Shown here: in pieces, positions 22,448 through 31,030 of the stretch
Numbering within the stretch: the first letter of the stretch is position 1
Layout: each line of letters starts with the position of its first letter
From: Paenibacillus donghaensis
Lineage (GTDB): Bacteria > Bacillota > Bacilli > Paenibacillales > Paenibacillaceae
NCBI RefSeq assembly: GCF_002192415.1
Contig: NZ_CP021780.1
Span: forward strand, 2,976,001-3,040,000
DNA length: 64,000 bases
Reading direction: 5' to 3'
The notes under the pieces: model-generated
Seen by the model: only the letters and a program-made list of their open reading frames with translations
Databases searched by the model: none
What the model was told of the DNA's origin: nothing
Translations under genes and position numbers: made by a program

Positions 22448-23299
22448 ATGAACCAGAAGATTGGCGTTGTAGGCTCTGGAGTGATGGGAAGCGGCGTGGC
22501 CCAGGTCTTCGCCCAAGGCGGTTACGATACAGTGGTTGTCGATATATCTGAAGCGCAGATGCACCGGACCCGGGAGAAGATTCGGGAGAGTCTTCGTTTT
22601 CAAAAGATGATGACCGGTGTAGCGCCGCGCGAACCTGCTGAGGCAGTGCTGGACCGTATCCGATTCACCCAAGAGATCGAAGCTCTCTCCGCCTGTTCGT
22701 TCGTGGTGGAGAATGTGACCGAGAACTGGGATATCAAGCAGACGGTATACGACAAGCTTAACAAGGTCTGTACGAAGGATTGCATACTGGGGGTCAACAC
22801 CTCGGCAATTTCGATCACGCGCGTGGCTGCACTGGTGGAACGTCCCGAGCGGGTGGTTGGCATTCACTTTATGAATCCGGTGCCGCTCAAACCGATGGTT
22901 GAAGTCATCAAAGGTTATCATACCGCTCAAGAGACACTGCACGTGACACAGGAGCTTCTGGGCAGCCTGGGCAAACAAAGTGTGGTTGTTGAAGACTCCG
23001 TGGGGTTTGTGACCAACCGGGCGATGATGATTTTTGTCAATGAAGCCATCTTCATGCGGCAGGAGCAGGTTGCTTCGTCCGAGGACATAGATATTCTGTT
23101 CAAGCAGTGTTTCGGGCACAAGATGGGCCCCTTGCAAACGGCTGATCTGATTGGGCTTGACACCATCCTTAAGTCACTTGATGTGCTGTATGAAGGGTTC
23201 AACGACAGCAAATACCGTCCATGTCCTTTGCTCAAAAAAATGGTCGATGCCGGGCTGCACGGTATGAAATCCGGTGAGGGTTTTTATTCTTACAATTGA
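22448..23299 (+). CDS. clbD-like: 3-hydroxyacyl-CoA dehydrogenase-like enzyme for aminomalonyl-ACP (ClbD-like)
   Basis: 283 residues (ClbD is about 289). The N-terminal Rossmann fold begins VVGSGVMGSGVAQ with the GxGxxG NAD site, and the family motifs GIHFMNPVP and VEDSVGFVTNR follow, covering both domains of a 3-hydroxybutyryl-CoA dehydrogenase. In the FkbK/ZmaG/ClbD branch this fold oxidises the side-chain alcohol of an ACP-bound three-carbon unit. Here the next genes supply the ACP, an acyl-CoA dehydrogenase, an AT and a Ser-adenylating protein, so the predicted reaction is seryl-ACP to the aldehyde on the way to aminomalonyl-ACP. A GGGACGGAGG ribosome site lies 7 bp before the ATG. Confidence 0.92.
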   Translation: MNQKIGVVGSGVMGSGVAQVFAQGGYDTVVVDISEAQMHRTREKIRESLRFQKMMTGVAPREPAEAVLDRIRFTQEIEALSACSFVVENVTENWDIKQTVYDKLNKVCTKDCILGVNTSAISITRVAALVERPERVVGIHFMNPVPLKPMVEVIKGYHTAQETLHVTQELLGSLGKQSVVVEDSVGFVTNRAMMIFVNEAIFMRQEQVASSEDIDILFKQCFGHKMGPLQTADLIGLDTILKSLDVLYEGFNDSKYRPCPLLKKMVDAGLHGMKSGEGFYSYN

Positions 23300-23318
23300 T
23301 AACAGGAGGCTGATCCCT

Positions 23319-23576
23319 ATGAATCATGAGGAAATCAAAGAAAAGGTAACTTCATTTCTCACCCGCTCCTTGCGAACCAAGGAACTTCATGAGGACGACA
23401 ATATTCTGGAGCTGGGCCTGGTGCATTCCCTGTTCATGATCCAGCTGATTATGTTCATCGAGAAGACGTTCCACCTGGAGCTGGAAGAAGAAGAGCTGGA
23501 TATGGACAATATCAAGACGGTTCGTGATTTGGTTGTGCTGATTGAACGCCATCAACAGACGGGAGCTGCACTCTAA
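23319..23576 (+). CDS. clbE-like: Discrete acyl carrier protein for aminomalonyl (ClbE-like)
   Basis: 85 residues (ClbE is about 82). ATG 23319 is preferred over an upstream in-frame GTG at 23274 because AGGAGG sits at 23304-23309 and the longer form would overlap the previous gene. The phosphopantetheine site is GLVHSLFMIQL; in FkbJ, ZmaH and ClbE the same position usually reads G-x-V-N-S-L, so Asn is changed to His beside the attachment Ser. The protein is acidic toward its C-terminus (LEEEELDMDN), typical of ACPs. It should carry Ser, then aminomalonyl, between the adenylation protein, the two dehydrogenases and the trans-AT. The stop overlaps the next start by one base (TAATG). Confidence 0.93.
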   Translation: MNHEEIKEKVTSFLTRSLRTKELHEDDNILELGLVHSLFMIQLIMFIEKTFHLELEEEELDMDNIKTVRDLVVLIERHQQTGAAL

Positions 23577-24703
23577 TGAATACGCCGCTGCAAACGCCGG
23601 CCGTCCCTACGGCTGAAGCCATTCGCCGCTTTGTTGATACGCGCATCCAACCTCAGGCCGTCCAGATGGATCAAGATCAAGAGATTCCACGCGCACTGTT
23701 CACCGAGATGGCGGCACAGGGGCTTATGGGTCTGGCAGTTCCGGCAAAATATGGGGGGACCGCCGCCGACTACGCCACCCTCGGAGCCATCCATGAAGAG
23801 CTGGGACGGGGATATGCTTCGGTACAGAACGCCTGCACTGTATTCGGCATGGTCTGCAAACCGCTTTCGCGTTTTGGGACGGAAGCCCAGAAGGCCAAAT
23901 GGCTGCCCGCCATCGCGGCGGGTGAAGTGATACCGGCTATTGCCATCACCGAACCGGGGGTAGGGAGCGACATCGCCAAGCTCGAGACGGAAGCAGTGAA
24001 AGAAGAGGAGCACATTATCCTGAATGGCCGCAAAAAGTATATTACGCTCGGGCAAGTCGCCGATTTGTTTCTAGTGTTCGCCCGGCTGAACGGCCGCGGT
24101 GTCGCCGTATTGGTAGAGCGGGGAACTCCCGGCTTGAGAGTTGAGCCACTGCACGGGTTGATGGGCCTGCGGGCTAATATGCTGGCCGAGCTATCATTTG
24201 AGGATTGTTGTGTGCCCGCGGAGAATATGGTAGGCAAAGTCGGCTTTGGCTTCACTCATGTAGCAAATTATGCGCTGGATGAAGGCCGCTATACCACTGC
24301 TTGCGGCAGCGTGGGGCTTGCTCAAGCCTGCCTGGAGCTGAGCTTTCATTATGCGGCTGCGCGTTCCCAGTTCGGTGAACAGCTGCGCAAACATCAGCTT
24401 GTGCAGAAGATGCTGAGCGAGATGATCACCGAAACCAAAGCAGCCCGCGAATTGTGCGCCGCCGCCGGACGGCTGAGGGAGCAAGGTGATCCGGCGGCCA
24501 TCACAGAGACCTTGGTCGCCAAGTACCACGCCTCCAAAACGGCGGTCCTTGCTGCCGACCATGCCTTGCAGATCCACGGTGCAGCGGGTTGCTTGAACGG
24601 AAATCCAGTGGAACGGTGCTATCGGGACGCCAAGATCATGGAGATTATTGAGGGCACTTCACAGATGCATGAATTGCAAATTGCACGAACCTTCCGTTTG
24701 TGA
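23576..24703 (+). CDS. clbF-like: Acyl-CoA dehydrogenase-like enzyme for aminomalonyl-ACP (ClbF-like)
   Basis: 375 residues (ClbF is about 376). Typical flavin acyl-CoA dehydrogenase: an N-terminal helical domain, the FAD and substrate motif AITEPGVGSD, the middle beta domain, and the C-terminal helices with HGAAGCLNGNPVERCYRDAK and IEGTSQMHEL. In the FkbI/ZmaI/ClbF branch it acts on an ACP-tethered substrate and completes oxidation to the malonyl-type unit. It overlaps the ACP gene by one base, so stoichiometric expression is likely. Cytosolic. Confidence 0.93.
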   Translation: MNTPLQTPAVPTAEAIRRFVDTRIQPQAVQMDQDQEIPRALFTEMAAQGLMGLAVPAKYGGTAADYATLGAIHEELGRGYASVQNACTVFGMVCKPLSRFGTEAQKAKWLPAIAAGEVIPAIAITEPGVGSDIAKLETEAVKEEEHIILNGRKKYITLGQVADLFLVFARLNGRGVAVLVERGTPGLRVEPLHGLMGLRANMLAELSFEDCCVPAENMVGKVGFGFTHVANYALDEGRYTTACGSVGLAQACLELSFHYAAARSQFGEQLRKHQLVQKMLSEMITETKAARELCAAAGRLREQGDPAAITETLVAKYHASKTAVLAADHALQIHGAAGCLNGNPVERCYRDAKIMEIIEGTSQMHELQIARTFRL

Positions 24704-24738
24704 CACTATCCGTATCTGTGAAAGAAGGGGAAGATCAA

Positions 24739-26052
24739 ATGAATAAGCAAGCAGACCTGGCTCTTATATTCCCCGGATCGGGGGCCCAATATAAAGGCAT
24801 GATGCGCAGCCTCTATGAATCCTCGCGGGTTGTGCAGGATACGCTGCACGAGGCGGATGAAATTCTCGGTCTGTCCTTATCCGGGCTGATGATGCAGGGC
24901 AGTACCGTCAAGCTGAATCGGATCGGTCATATGCTGCCGGCCATCTGTGCGTCGAGTGTGGCCCATTACCGTTTATATGTGGAGCAAGGCGGGCCGCTGC
25001 CTGCTTATATGGCAGGACACAGTCTGGGCGAATACTCTGCACTGATTTGCAGTGGTGCCTTGTCTTTTAAGGATGGGCTGACACTGGTCCGATATCGCGC
25101 CCGTCTGGCGGAAGAGGTCATGAGAGCCACAGGCGGTGCAATGAGCATCATGAAATCGGTCGACCCTGCGCGAGTCGAGTTGTTGTGTCAGGAGCTGCAA
25201 GCTGAGGGACAGGAGGTCAGCATCGCCTGTCTGAACTCGCGAAGCCAGCTCGCGGTTTCCGGCCAAGATGCGGCACTGGCAGAGCTGGAACAGCGGGTCT
25301 CGGAATCGTCATCCCAAGCTCAGATCAGCCATCTGATCGGCAGCGCCCCATACCATTGCGCGCTGATGCAGCCGAGAGCGGCAGAAATGGCGGCGGAACT
25401 GCTCCAAAACAATTGGAGCCTCCCGGCCTGCCAACTCCTGTCCAATGTTACCGGACGGCCTTATACGTCCATCCAGGAAATGCATATGTTGCTGCCGCAG
25501 CAATTATACAAGCCTGTCCTGTGGCAGGAATCCATCACATTTCTGGTGGAGAACGGTATCCGCACGTTCATTGAAATGGGACCGCAAAACATTCTCAAGA
25601 CACTGATGCCCGAAATTTCAGAGCAAATCCGTGTGTATGCCCACGATGAAAAAATGGACCGGATAAACATGCGGAATCACCTCATCGCGTCTTCGGCAGG
25701 CAGGCAAAGGAGCGAATCCATAATGACTGCCGAAGATTTGCGGCTTAAAGCGATCGGCATGTGCTTAACTCATGCCATGACCACCCGTAATTACAATCAG
25801 GCTGATGCCTCTGACATGCCGTCCTTGCAGCTGTACACACAGGTTAAACAGATGAAGCATGAGCTGGATCAAGGGGTGTTCCCGCTGGGAGAAGAGCATG
25901 TTGCTAGAGCGCTGTCTATGCTGCAGGCTGTGTTTGAAGAGAAGCGGACCCCGGATAAGGAACAGCAGCTCCGCTGGCAGCAAATCAAGCAAAAAACCGG
26001 TGTGGAGCTACAAACGGAGTACACGTCATTAGCAAGGAGGGAACCGGAATGA
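24739..26052 (+). CDS. clbG-like: Trans-acting acyltransferase, probable aminomalonyl-ACP:PKS transferase (ClbG-like)
   Basis: 437 residues from ATG 24739 (ClbG is about 422); a GTG at 24700 would overlap the previous gene and lacks the AGAAGGGGA site seen before 24739. FabD-like AT domain over about residues 1-300 with FPGSGAQ, the nucleophile motif GHSLGE (Ser95) and, at the substrate-selectivity position, SAPYHCALM rather than the HAFHS of the malonyl ATs elsewhere in the cluster. About 120 further residues follow the AT fold. It sits between the aminomalonyl-ACP enzymes and the Ser-adenylating protein. Two PKS modules here (genes at 1 and 40777) have dead ATs, so this enzyme is their likely loader. 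Confidence 0.9.
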   Translation: MNKQADLALIFPGSGAQYKGMMRSLYESSRVVQDTLHEADEILGLSLSGLMMQGSTVKLNRIGHMLPAICASSVAHYRLYVEQGGPLPAYMAGHSLGEYSALICSGALSFKDGLTLVRYRARLAEEVMRATGGAMSIMKSVDPARVELLCQELQAEGQEVSIACLNSRSQLAVSGQDAALAELEQRVSESSSQAQISHLIGSAPYHCALMQPRAAEMAAELLQNNWSLPACQLLSNVTGRPYTSIQEMHMLLPQQLYKPVLWQESITFLVENGIRTFIEMGPQNILKTLMPEISEQIRVYAHDEKMDRINMRNHLIASSAGRQRSESIMTAEDLRLKAIGMCLTHAMTTRNYNQADASDMPSLQLYTQVKQMKHELDQGVFPLGEEHVARALSMLQAVFEEKRTPDKEQQLRWQQIKQKTGVELQTEYTSLARREPE

Positions 26053-27680
26053 ACCTGCCTCCTGTGGAGAATGAATGGATGCTTACACTGCGTGGCTTCA
26101 ATGATACCGCAGCAGCTTATTCAGAGGACACCACACTGGTTCAGCAGTTTGAAGCACGGGTGGCGGAGCAGCCGCTTGCACCCGCTGTATATGGGAAGGA
26201 CACCGTCTACTCCTATGGCGAACTTAACCGCGCAGCGAACCGGTTGGCTCATATCCTGAGGTCAAGCGGTGCCGGGAGCGGAGCGATTGTAGCCTTAATG
26301 CTTGAGCGTTCTTTTGACATGCTGGTCGGGGTATTCGGCGTCCTCAAAGCTGGAGCAGCTTATTTGCCGCTGGATGAGCAGAGCCCGCCTGTGAGGCTGG
26401 AAAGAATGCTGGCAGACAGCTCGCCGGGTTGGATCATTACAGAAGGCATCCATTCCCGCCCGCCGATACTGCCTGCAACTACTGAATGGGTCCCGTTAGA
26501 CAGTCTGACAGACCTTGACCTGCCCGAGACGAACCTGCCGGACGGTCCTCAGCCCGGTGACCTGGCTTATGTCATCTATACTTCGGGTTCCACAGGGGAC
26601 CCGAAGGGTGTGCTTATGGAACATGGGGCCTTGGTGAACCGGATCGAATGGATGCAGACCCAATTTCCGATTACAAGCAAAGATATCCTGTTTCAAAAAA
26701 CAGTGTATACGTTCGACGTCTCGGTCTGGGAGCTGGTCTGGTGGGCAACCACCGGAGCAGCGGTCTGTCTGCTGCCGCCGCGCAAGGAGAATGATCCGCG
26801 TGTGTTCGTTCGGCTCATCGAGAAGACAGGGGTCAGCGTTGTTCATTTTGTGCCATCCGTATTGCGTTTGTTCCTTGAGTATATCGGCAGCGGCTTTGCG
26901 CTGGAACGCCTGCGCAGCCTGCGGTATGTCTTTTGCAGCGGAGAAGCGTTAACCGCGCCGCTGGCCCGGCAGTTCTATGATACGTTCCCGGCGGAGTACG
27001 GTGTGAAGCTGATTAATCTGTATGGTCCTACGGAAGCGGCGATTGACGTCACCTATCATGTTTGCGAGCGGAATTCTCTGGAGCAGCAGATTCCCATCGG
27101 AAGACCCATTGATAACATCCGCCTGTATGTTCTGCGGGATGATCTTTCGCTGGCATCCATTGGGGAGATAGGACAGCTCTATATCTCAGGAACTGGGCTG
27201 GCCCGCGGGTATCTGAACCAGCCGCAATTGACACAGGAGAAATTCGTGCCGAATCCTTATGAACCAGGACAACGCATGTACCGGACAGGCGATTTGGCCG
27301 CATGGAATTTAGAAGGAGAAGTACTGTACGCCGGACGGGAAGACGATCAGATCAAGCTGCGCGGATTGCGTATCGAGCTGGGCGAAGTGGAGGGCGCTTT
27401 ACTCCGCAGCGTCCATGTCAAAGCAGCTGTTGCAGGGGTACGCACAGGTGACGCGGGAGAACAATTCCTGACTGCCTTTGTGATTGCGGCAGCTAATGCA
27501 GAACCACTTCCGGACAAAGAAAAGCTGAAGATCATGCGCGCTGAGCTGGCTCTGTATTTGCCTGCCTACGCTATTCCAACAGATTTCATCTGGATCGACG
27601 ATATTCCACTGAAGCCCAACGGCAAAGCAGACCGGAGCCTGCTGCTTGCCCTCCACGGAAGGAAGGCCGCACGAATCTAA
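26049..27680 (+). CDS. clbH-like: Free-standing serine adenylation protein (first half of a split ClbH; ZmaJ-like)
   Basis: 543 residues, one adenylation domain and nothing else: YTSGSTGDPKG near 178, A4 with FDVSVWE near 222, A8 region ending in the A10 lysine motif PNGKADR close to the C-terminus. There is no thiolation or condensation domain. The specificity residues read D-V-W-H-F-S-L-I-D-K, essentially the standard serine code. Expected reaction: ATP-dependent activation of L-Ser and transfer to the discrete ACP at 23319, the first step of aminomalonyl-ACP formation. The ATG overlaps the stop of the AT gene (ATGA). In E. coli this domain is fused to C-A-T as ClbH; here the C-A-T part is the separate next gene, as the free-standing form is in the zwittermicin cluster. 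Confidence 0.92.
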   Translation: MNLPPVENEWMLTLRGFNDTAAAYSEDTTLVQQFEARVAEQPLAPAVYGKDTVYSYGELNRAANRLAHILRSSGAGSGAIVALMLERSFDMLVGVFGVLKAGAAYLPLDEQSPPVRLERMLADSSPGWIITEGIHSRPPILPATTEWVPLDSLTDLDLPETNLPDGPQPGDLAYVIYTSGSTGDPKGVLMEHGALVNRIEWMQTQFPITSKDILFQKTVYTFDVSVWELVWWATTGAAVCLLPPRKENDPRVFVRLIEKTGVSVVHFVPSVLRLFLEYIGSGFALERLRSLRYVFCSGEALTAPLARQFYDTFPAEYGVKLINLYGPTEAAIDVTYHVCERNSLEQQIPIGRPIDNIRLYVLRDDLSLASIGEIGQLYISGTGLARGYLNQPQLTQEKFVPNPYEPGQRMYRTGDLAAWNLEGEVLYAGREDDQIKLRGLRIELGEVEGALLRSVHVKAAVAGVRTGDAGEQFLTAFVIAAANAEPLPDKEKLKIMRAELALYLPAYAIPTDFIWIDDIPLKPNGKADRSLLLALHGRKAARI

Positions 27681-27695
27681 GGGAGCGGATGATTG

Positions 27696-30600
27696 ATGAT
27701 GAACAATGAACTGTATGATTCATTATTGCGAAAAAAAGGGATTTCAGCTCCGGGACACCAGGCGATTCCCCGCACGGGAGAGTCCGGCTCCTTCGGTCTG
27801 TCCCACGCCCAGCGCGGGATCTGGTTCCTCCAGCAGCTTCATCCGGGAAGCTCCGCCTTCAATAACAGTGCGGCGCTGAAGATTGAAGGTCATCTGAACC
27901 TGGACTGCATGCGTGCAGCCCTGCGTTCCCTGCTGGAACGGCACGAACTGCTGAATGTGAGCTACAGGCTGCACGAGGGTGAGCCTTACGCCTGCCCACG
28001 CACAGGAGAGCTGGCCTTTGAAGTGCTGTCAGTAGAGGACATTAGTCCAGCCTGTCCTGACGAATGGCTGCGTACGCAAGTTTCACATATTGCAGGCAAA
28101 CCGATGGATCTGGTGCATGATCCGCTGATTTCCTTCACACTCCTGCGTGTTGCTGAGCAGGAACACATCTGGATCATCCGTATGCACCATATCGTGGGGG
28201 ACGGCTGGTCCAAGGGAGTTCTTCTGCGGGATTTCACACGTCTGTATGAAGCGGAGCTGAATCGGACAGCACCTGACTTGCAGCCGCTTGCGTTACAGTA
28301 CCGGGACTACGTACGGTGGCTTGAGAGACGTAATGAAGGGACTGTATATGCCCGGGATCTGGCATTCTGGCTGGAGAAGTTGGAAGGGGCTCCCCCTATG
28401 CTGGATATCCCGGCCGATTATAAACGGCCGAGTGTCATGTCGGGGTTGGGAGGGATGGAGACCTTTTCTATAGATTCTGATCTTTACGGGCGCATCGAGC
28501 GTTTTTGCAGGAAGGAACGTTTATCGGTGTTCCACTTCCTGCTGACTGTCTTCAAGACACTGCTCTTCCGATATTGTGCAGCCGATGATTTACTGGTCGG
28601 CACACCAGTAGCCGGACGGACCAGAACAGAGCTGGAGCCGTTGATCGGGATGTTTGTGAATACAGTGGTGGTCCGCACGCATCCCAAGAACGAAATGCCT
28701 TTTATAGCATATGCAAGGAGCGTTCAGGAAGAGGTCTTGCTAGCTTTTGATCATCAGGAGCTGCCATTCGATCTGCTTGTGGAGAAGCTGAACCCGGACC
28801 GCGAGCGAAGCGTCCAGCCGGTCTTCCAGACCATGTTCCAGCTCGATAACCTGGAGATGCCTGCAATGGAAGCCCAGGGACTACGATTGTCTTCGGTGCC
28901 GCTGGATATCGGGATAGCCCAGAATGATCTGTCGGTATCTTGCTGGGAGGAGGACGGAGGACTGCGCGGGACTTTTGAGTTCAGTTCCGATCTGTTCACG
29001 AGAGCAACGGTGAAGCGTATGGCTGCCCATTTCGCCCGGCTGCTATCGGTAGCTCTGGCTAGTCCGGAGCAATTGCTCGGACGACTTGATTTGCTGGATC
29101 CCACAGAGGAGAACCTGATTGTGCAGACATGGAACGAGACAGCAACGCCCGTGCCGGAAGATGGATTCCTAAGATGGATCGAACGCAGAGCCGCCGAGGC
29201 CCCCGAACTATATGCGGTGCTTGAAGGGGAACAGCCACTTAGTTACCGCGACCTGAACCGGTGGGCGAACCGTCTGGCGGCACTGCTAATGACTAAGGGA
29301 CTTCCCGAAGAGGCGCCTGTAATCGTCTGCCTCCCCTCCTCCACACGTTTTGTGGCGGCCGCGCTGGCCATATCCAAAGCGGGAGGAGCGGTCGTACCCA
29401 TTGATCCTACTATGCCCCGAGAACGTATCCGGCAGATGATGGATGAGTTAGGCCACGTGTACGCAGTCACTGATGCCATTCATGCCGCACAGCTCCCGCT
29501 TTCGGCTGAGCGTCTGATCCTGCTGGAGGAACAGCTCCCGGTGCTTGGCGAACAGGACGACTGGAGACCGACTATCGTTGGTTCTCCGCAATCGCTCAGT
29601 TTTATCATCTTCACCTCCGGCTCGACAGGTACTCCCAAAGGTGTCCTTCTGGAGCGGCGCAGCATCGACAATCTGATTCATTCCTTTATTACATCGTACC
29701 AAGCGTCGGTTACGGATCGGCTGTTGCCTGTTTCATCGGTCGCTTCGGCCAGTTTCATCGGGGAATCGCTGCCGATTCTGGCTGCCGGAGGGACACTGGT
29801 GTTGGCGGATACCGAAACGGTGCTGCACCTGGACAAGCTGCGGGCATATATGGAGCGGCACCGGGTTACGATTCTCAGCACTGTGCCGTCCATGGTGCGG
29901 CGCCTGAACAGTGACGGGGGAACCACCACCGGACTGCGCCTGATCCTCAGCGGAGGAGAGACCTTGCTGCCCACCCATGTGGACAAGCTGCGTAACGTTG
30001 ACATTGCCAACGGGTATGGACTGTCAGAATCCGGCGTATGCAGCACATACACGCTGCTGAAACCTGGGCAGGACGGGGCACAGACGGTTTCCGCTTCGCT
30101 GGGCAGACCTGTAGCGAACCAGCAAATATATGTGCTGGACTCTCAGCTGCAGCCGGTTCCCATTGGGGTGAAAGGACAAATCTGCATCTCGGGACACGGC
30201 TTGGCCCGCGGTTATCTGAACCGCCGGGATTTGACTGAAGCAGCATTCATTACTCATCCATTCCGCCAGGGTGAGCGTCTGCTCCTGACCGGAGATACCG
30301 GCTGCTTCCTCCCCGGCGGCGAATTAGCTTTCATCGGCCGCAGCGACCGGCAGGTCCAGATTCGTGGATACCGGGTTGAGCTGAGTGAAGTGGAGCGGCA
30401 TTTATGTGCCTGCCCGGAGGTAGTGGAGGCTGCTGTGCATCCACAGCCGGATTATGAAGGCAACCTGCGCCTGATCGCTTACTATACGGTTCGCAGCCGC
30501 ACCAGTATTATCGGCCAGCAATTGGCACTTTGGCTGGAGCCGCGGATTCCAGCATATATGAAGCCAGCTGCTTATATTCAGCTGGACCACATTCCATATA

Positions 30601-31025
30601 ATGCAAATGGCAAGCTCGAGGTTTCCGCTCTCCCTCAGCCTGGCGAGAGCCTGATCCCCAGCGGGTCCGCCCATGACCAGCCACAGACGGCCGCAGAGCG
30701 TAGCATCGCTAAGGTCTGGGAGGAGATTCTTCAGCTAAGGGACTTTGGAGTAGATGATAACTTTTTTGATCTGGGTGGACATTCGCTGCTGTTGGCCAAA
30801 GTACATGACCGTCTGAGCAGGGAGTTTACAGTTTCGTTGAAGCTGGTGGATTTATTCAAATATCCAACCGTTCGTTCGCTTGCCAGCTATCTCAGCGAAG
30901 GCGCGCATGATACGCCAGGAACTGCCATTCAAGAGACAGCCGCCAAGCAAAAAAACGCATTTCTCCGTTATCGGAAAACAGCTTCTTCCATAGCGGTTCG
31001 CAGCACCACAGAAAGGGAGGAATAG
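27696..31025 (+). CDS. clbH-like: NRPS module C-A-T with non-canonical adenylation pocket (second half of a split ClbH)
   Basis: About 1109 residues from ATG 27696 (a TTG three bases earlier and an ATG at 27699 are alternatives; GGGAG at 27681-27685). C domain with HHIVGDGWS near 164; A domain with FTSGSTGTPKG near 638; T domain with LGGHSLL near 1028. In the A domain the stretch that normally reads FDxSxWE reads SASFIGES, so the Asp that holds the substrate amino group (position 235 in the GrsA numbering) is Ala685. The pocket reads A-S-G-S-I-S-G-V-C-K and the GPTE motif is GLSE. The second A domain of E. coli ClbH is reported to accept S-adenosylmethionine, the source of the colibactin cyclopropane, and this protein sits in the equivalent place just before the ClbI-like gene. 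Substrate is inference; the missing Asp is seen. Confidence 0.9.
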   Translation: MMNNELYDSLLRKKGISAPGHQAIPRTGESGSFGLSHAQRGIWFLQQLHPGSSAFNNSAALKIEGHLNLDCMRAALRSLLERHELLNVSYRLHEGEPYACPRTGELAFEVLSVEDISPACPDEWLRTQVSHIAGKPMDLVHDPLISFTLLRVAEQEHIWIIRMHHIVGDGWSKGVLLRDFTRLYEAELNRTAPDLQPLALQYRDYVRWLERRNEGTVYARDLAFWLEKLEGAPPMLDIPADYKRPSVMSGLGGMETFSIDSDLYGRIERFCRKERLSVFHFLLTVFKTLLFRYCAADDLLVGTPVAGRTRTELEPLIGMFVNTVVVRTHPKNEMPFIAYARSVQEEVLLAFDHQELPFDLLVEKLNPDRERSVQPVFQTMFQLDNLEMPAMEAQGLRLSSVPLDIGIAQNDLSVSCWEEDGGLRGTFEFSSDLFTRATVKRMAAHFARLLSVALASPEQLLGRLDLLDPTEENLIVQTWNETATPVPEDGFLRWIERRAAEAPELYAVLEGEQPLSYRDLNRWANRLAALLMTKGLPEEAPVIVCLPSSTRFVAAALAISKAGGAVVPIDPTMPRERIRQMMDELGHVYAVTDAIHAAQLPLSAERLILLEEQLPVLGEQDDWRPTIVGSPQSLSFIIFTSGSTGTPKGVLLERRSIDNLIHSFITSYQASVTDRLLPVSSVASASFIGESLPILAAGGTLVLADTETVLHLDKLRAYMERHRVTILSTVPSMVRRLNSDGGTTTGLRLILSGGETLLPTHVDKLRNVDIANGYGLSESGVCSTYTLLKPGQDGAQTVSASLGRPVANQQIYVLDSQLQPVPIGVKGQICISGHGLARGYLNRRDLTEAAFITHPFRQGERLLLTGDTGCFLPGGELAFIGRSDRQVQIRGYRVELSEVERHLCACPEVVEAAVHPQPDYEGNLRLIAYYTVRSRTSIIGQQLALWLEPRIPAYMKPAAYIQLDHIPYNANGKLEVSALPQPGESLIPSGSAHDQPQTAAERSIAKVWEEILQLRDFGVDDNFFDLGGHSLLLAKVHDRLSREFTVSLKLVDLFKYPTVRSLASYLSEGAHDTPGTAIQETAAKQKNAFLRYRKTASSIAVRSTTEREE

Positions 31026-31030
31026 ATGCT

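Noticed and set aside
23274..23318. Upstream GTG start for the small ACP
   Set aside because: It overlaps the previous gene; AGGAGG is directly before ATG 23319.
24700..24738. GTG start for the trans-AT
   Set aside because: The FabD-like fold begins at 24739, with its own ribosome site.
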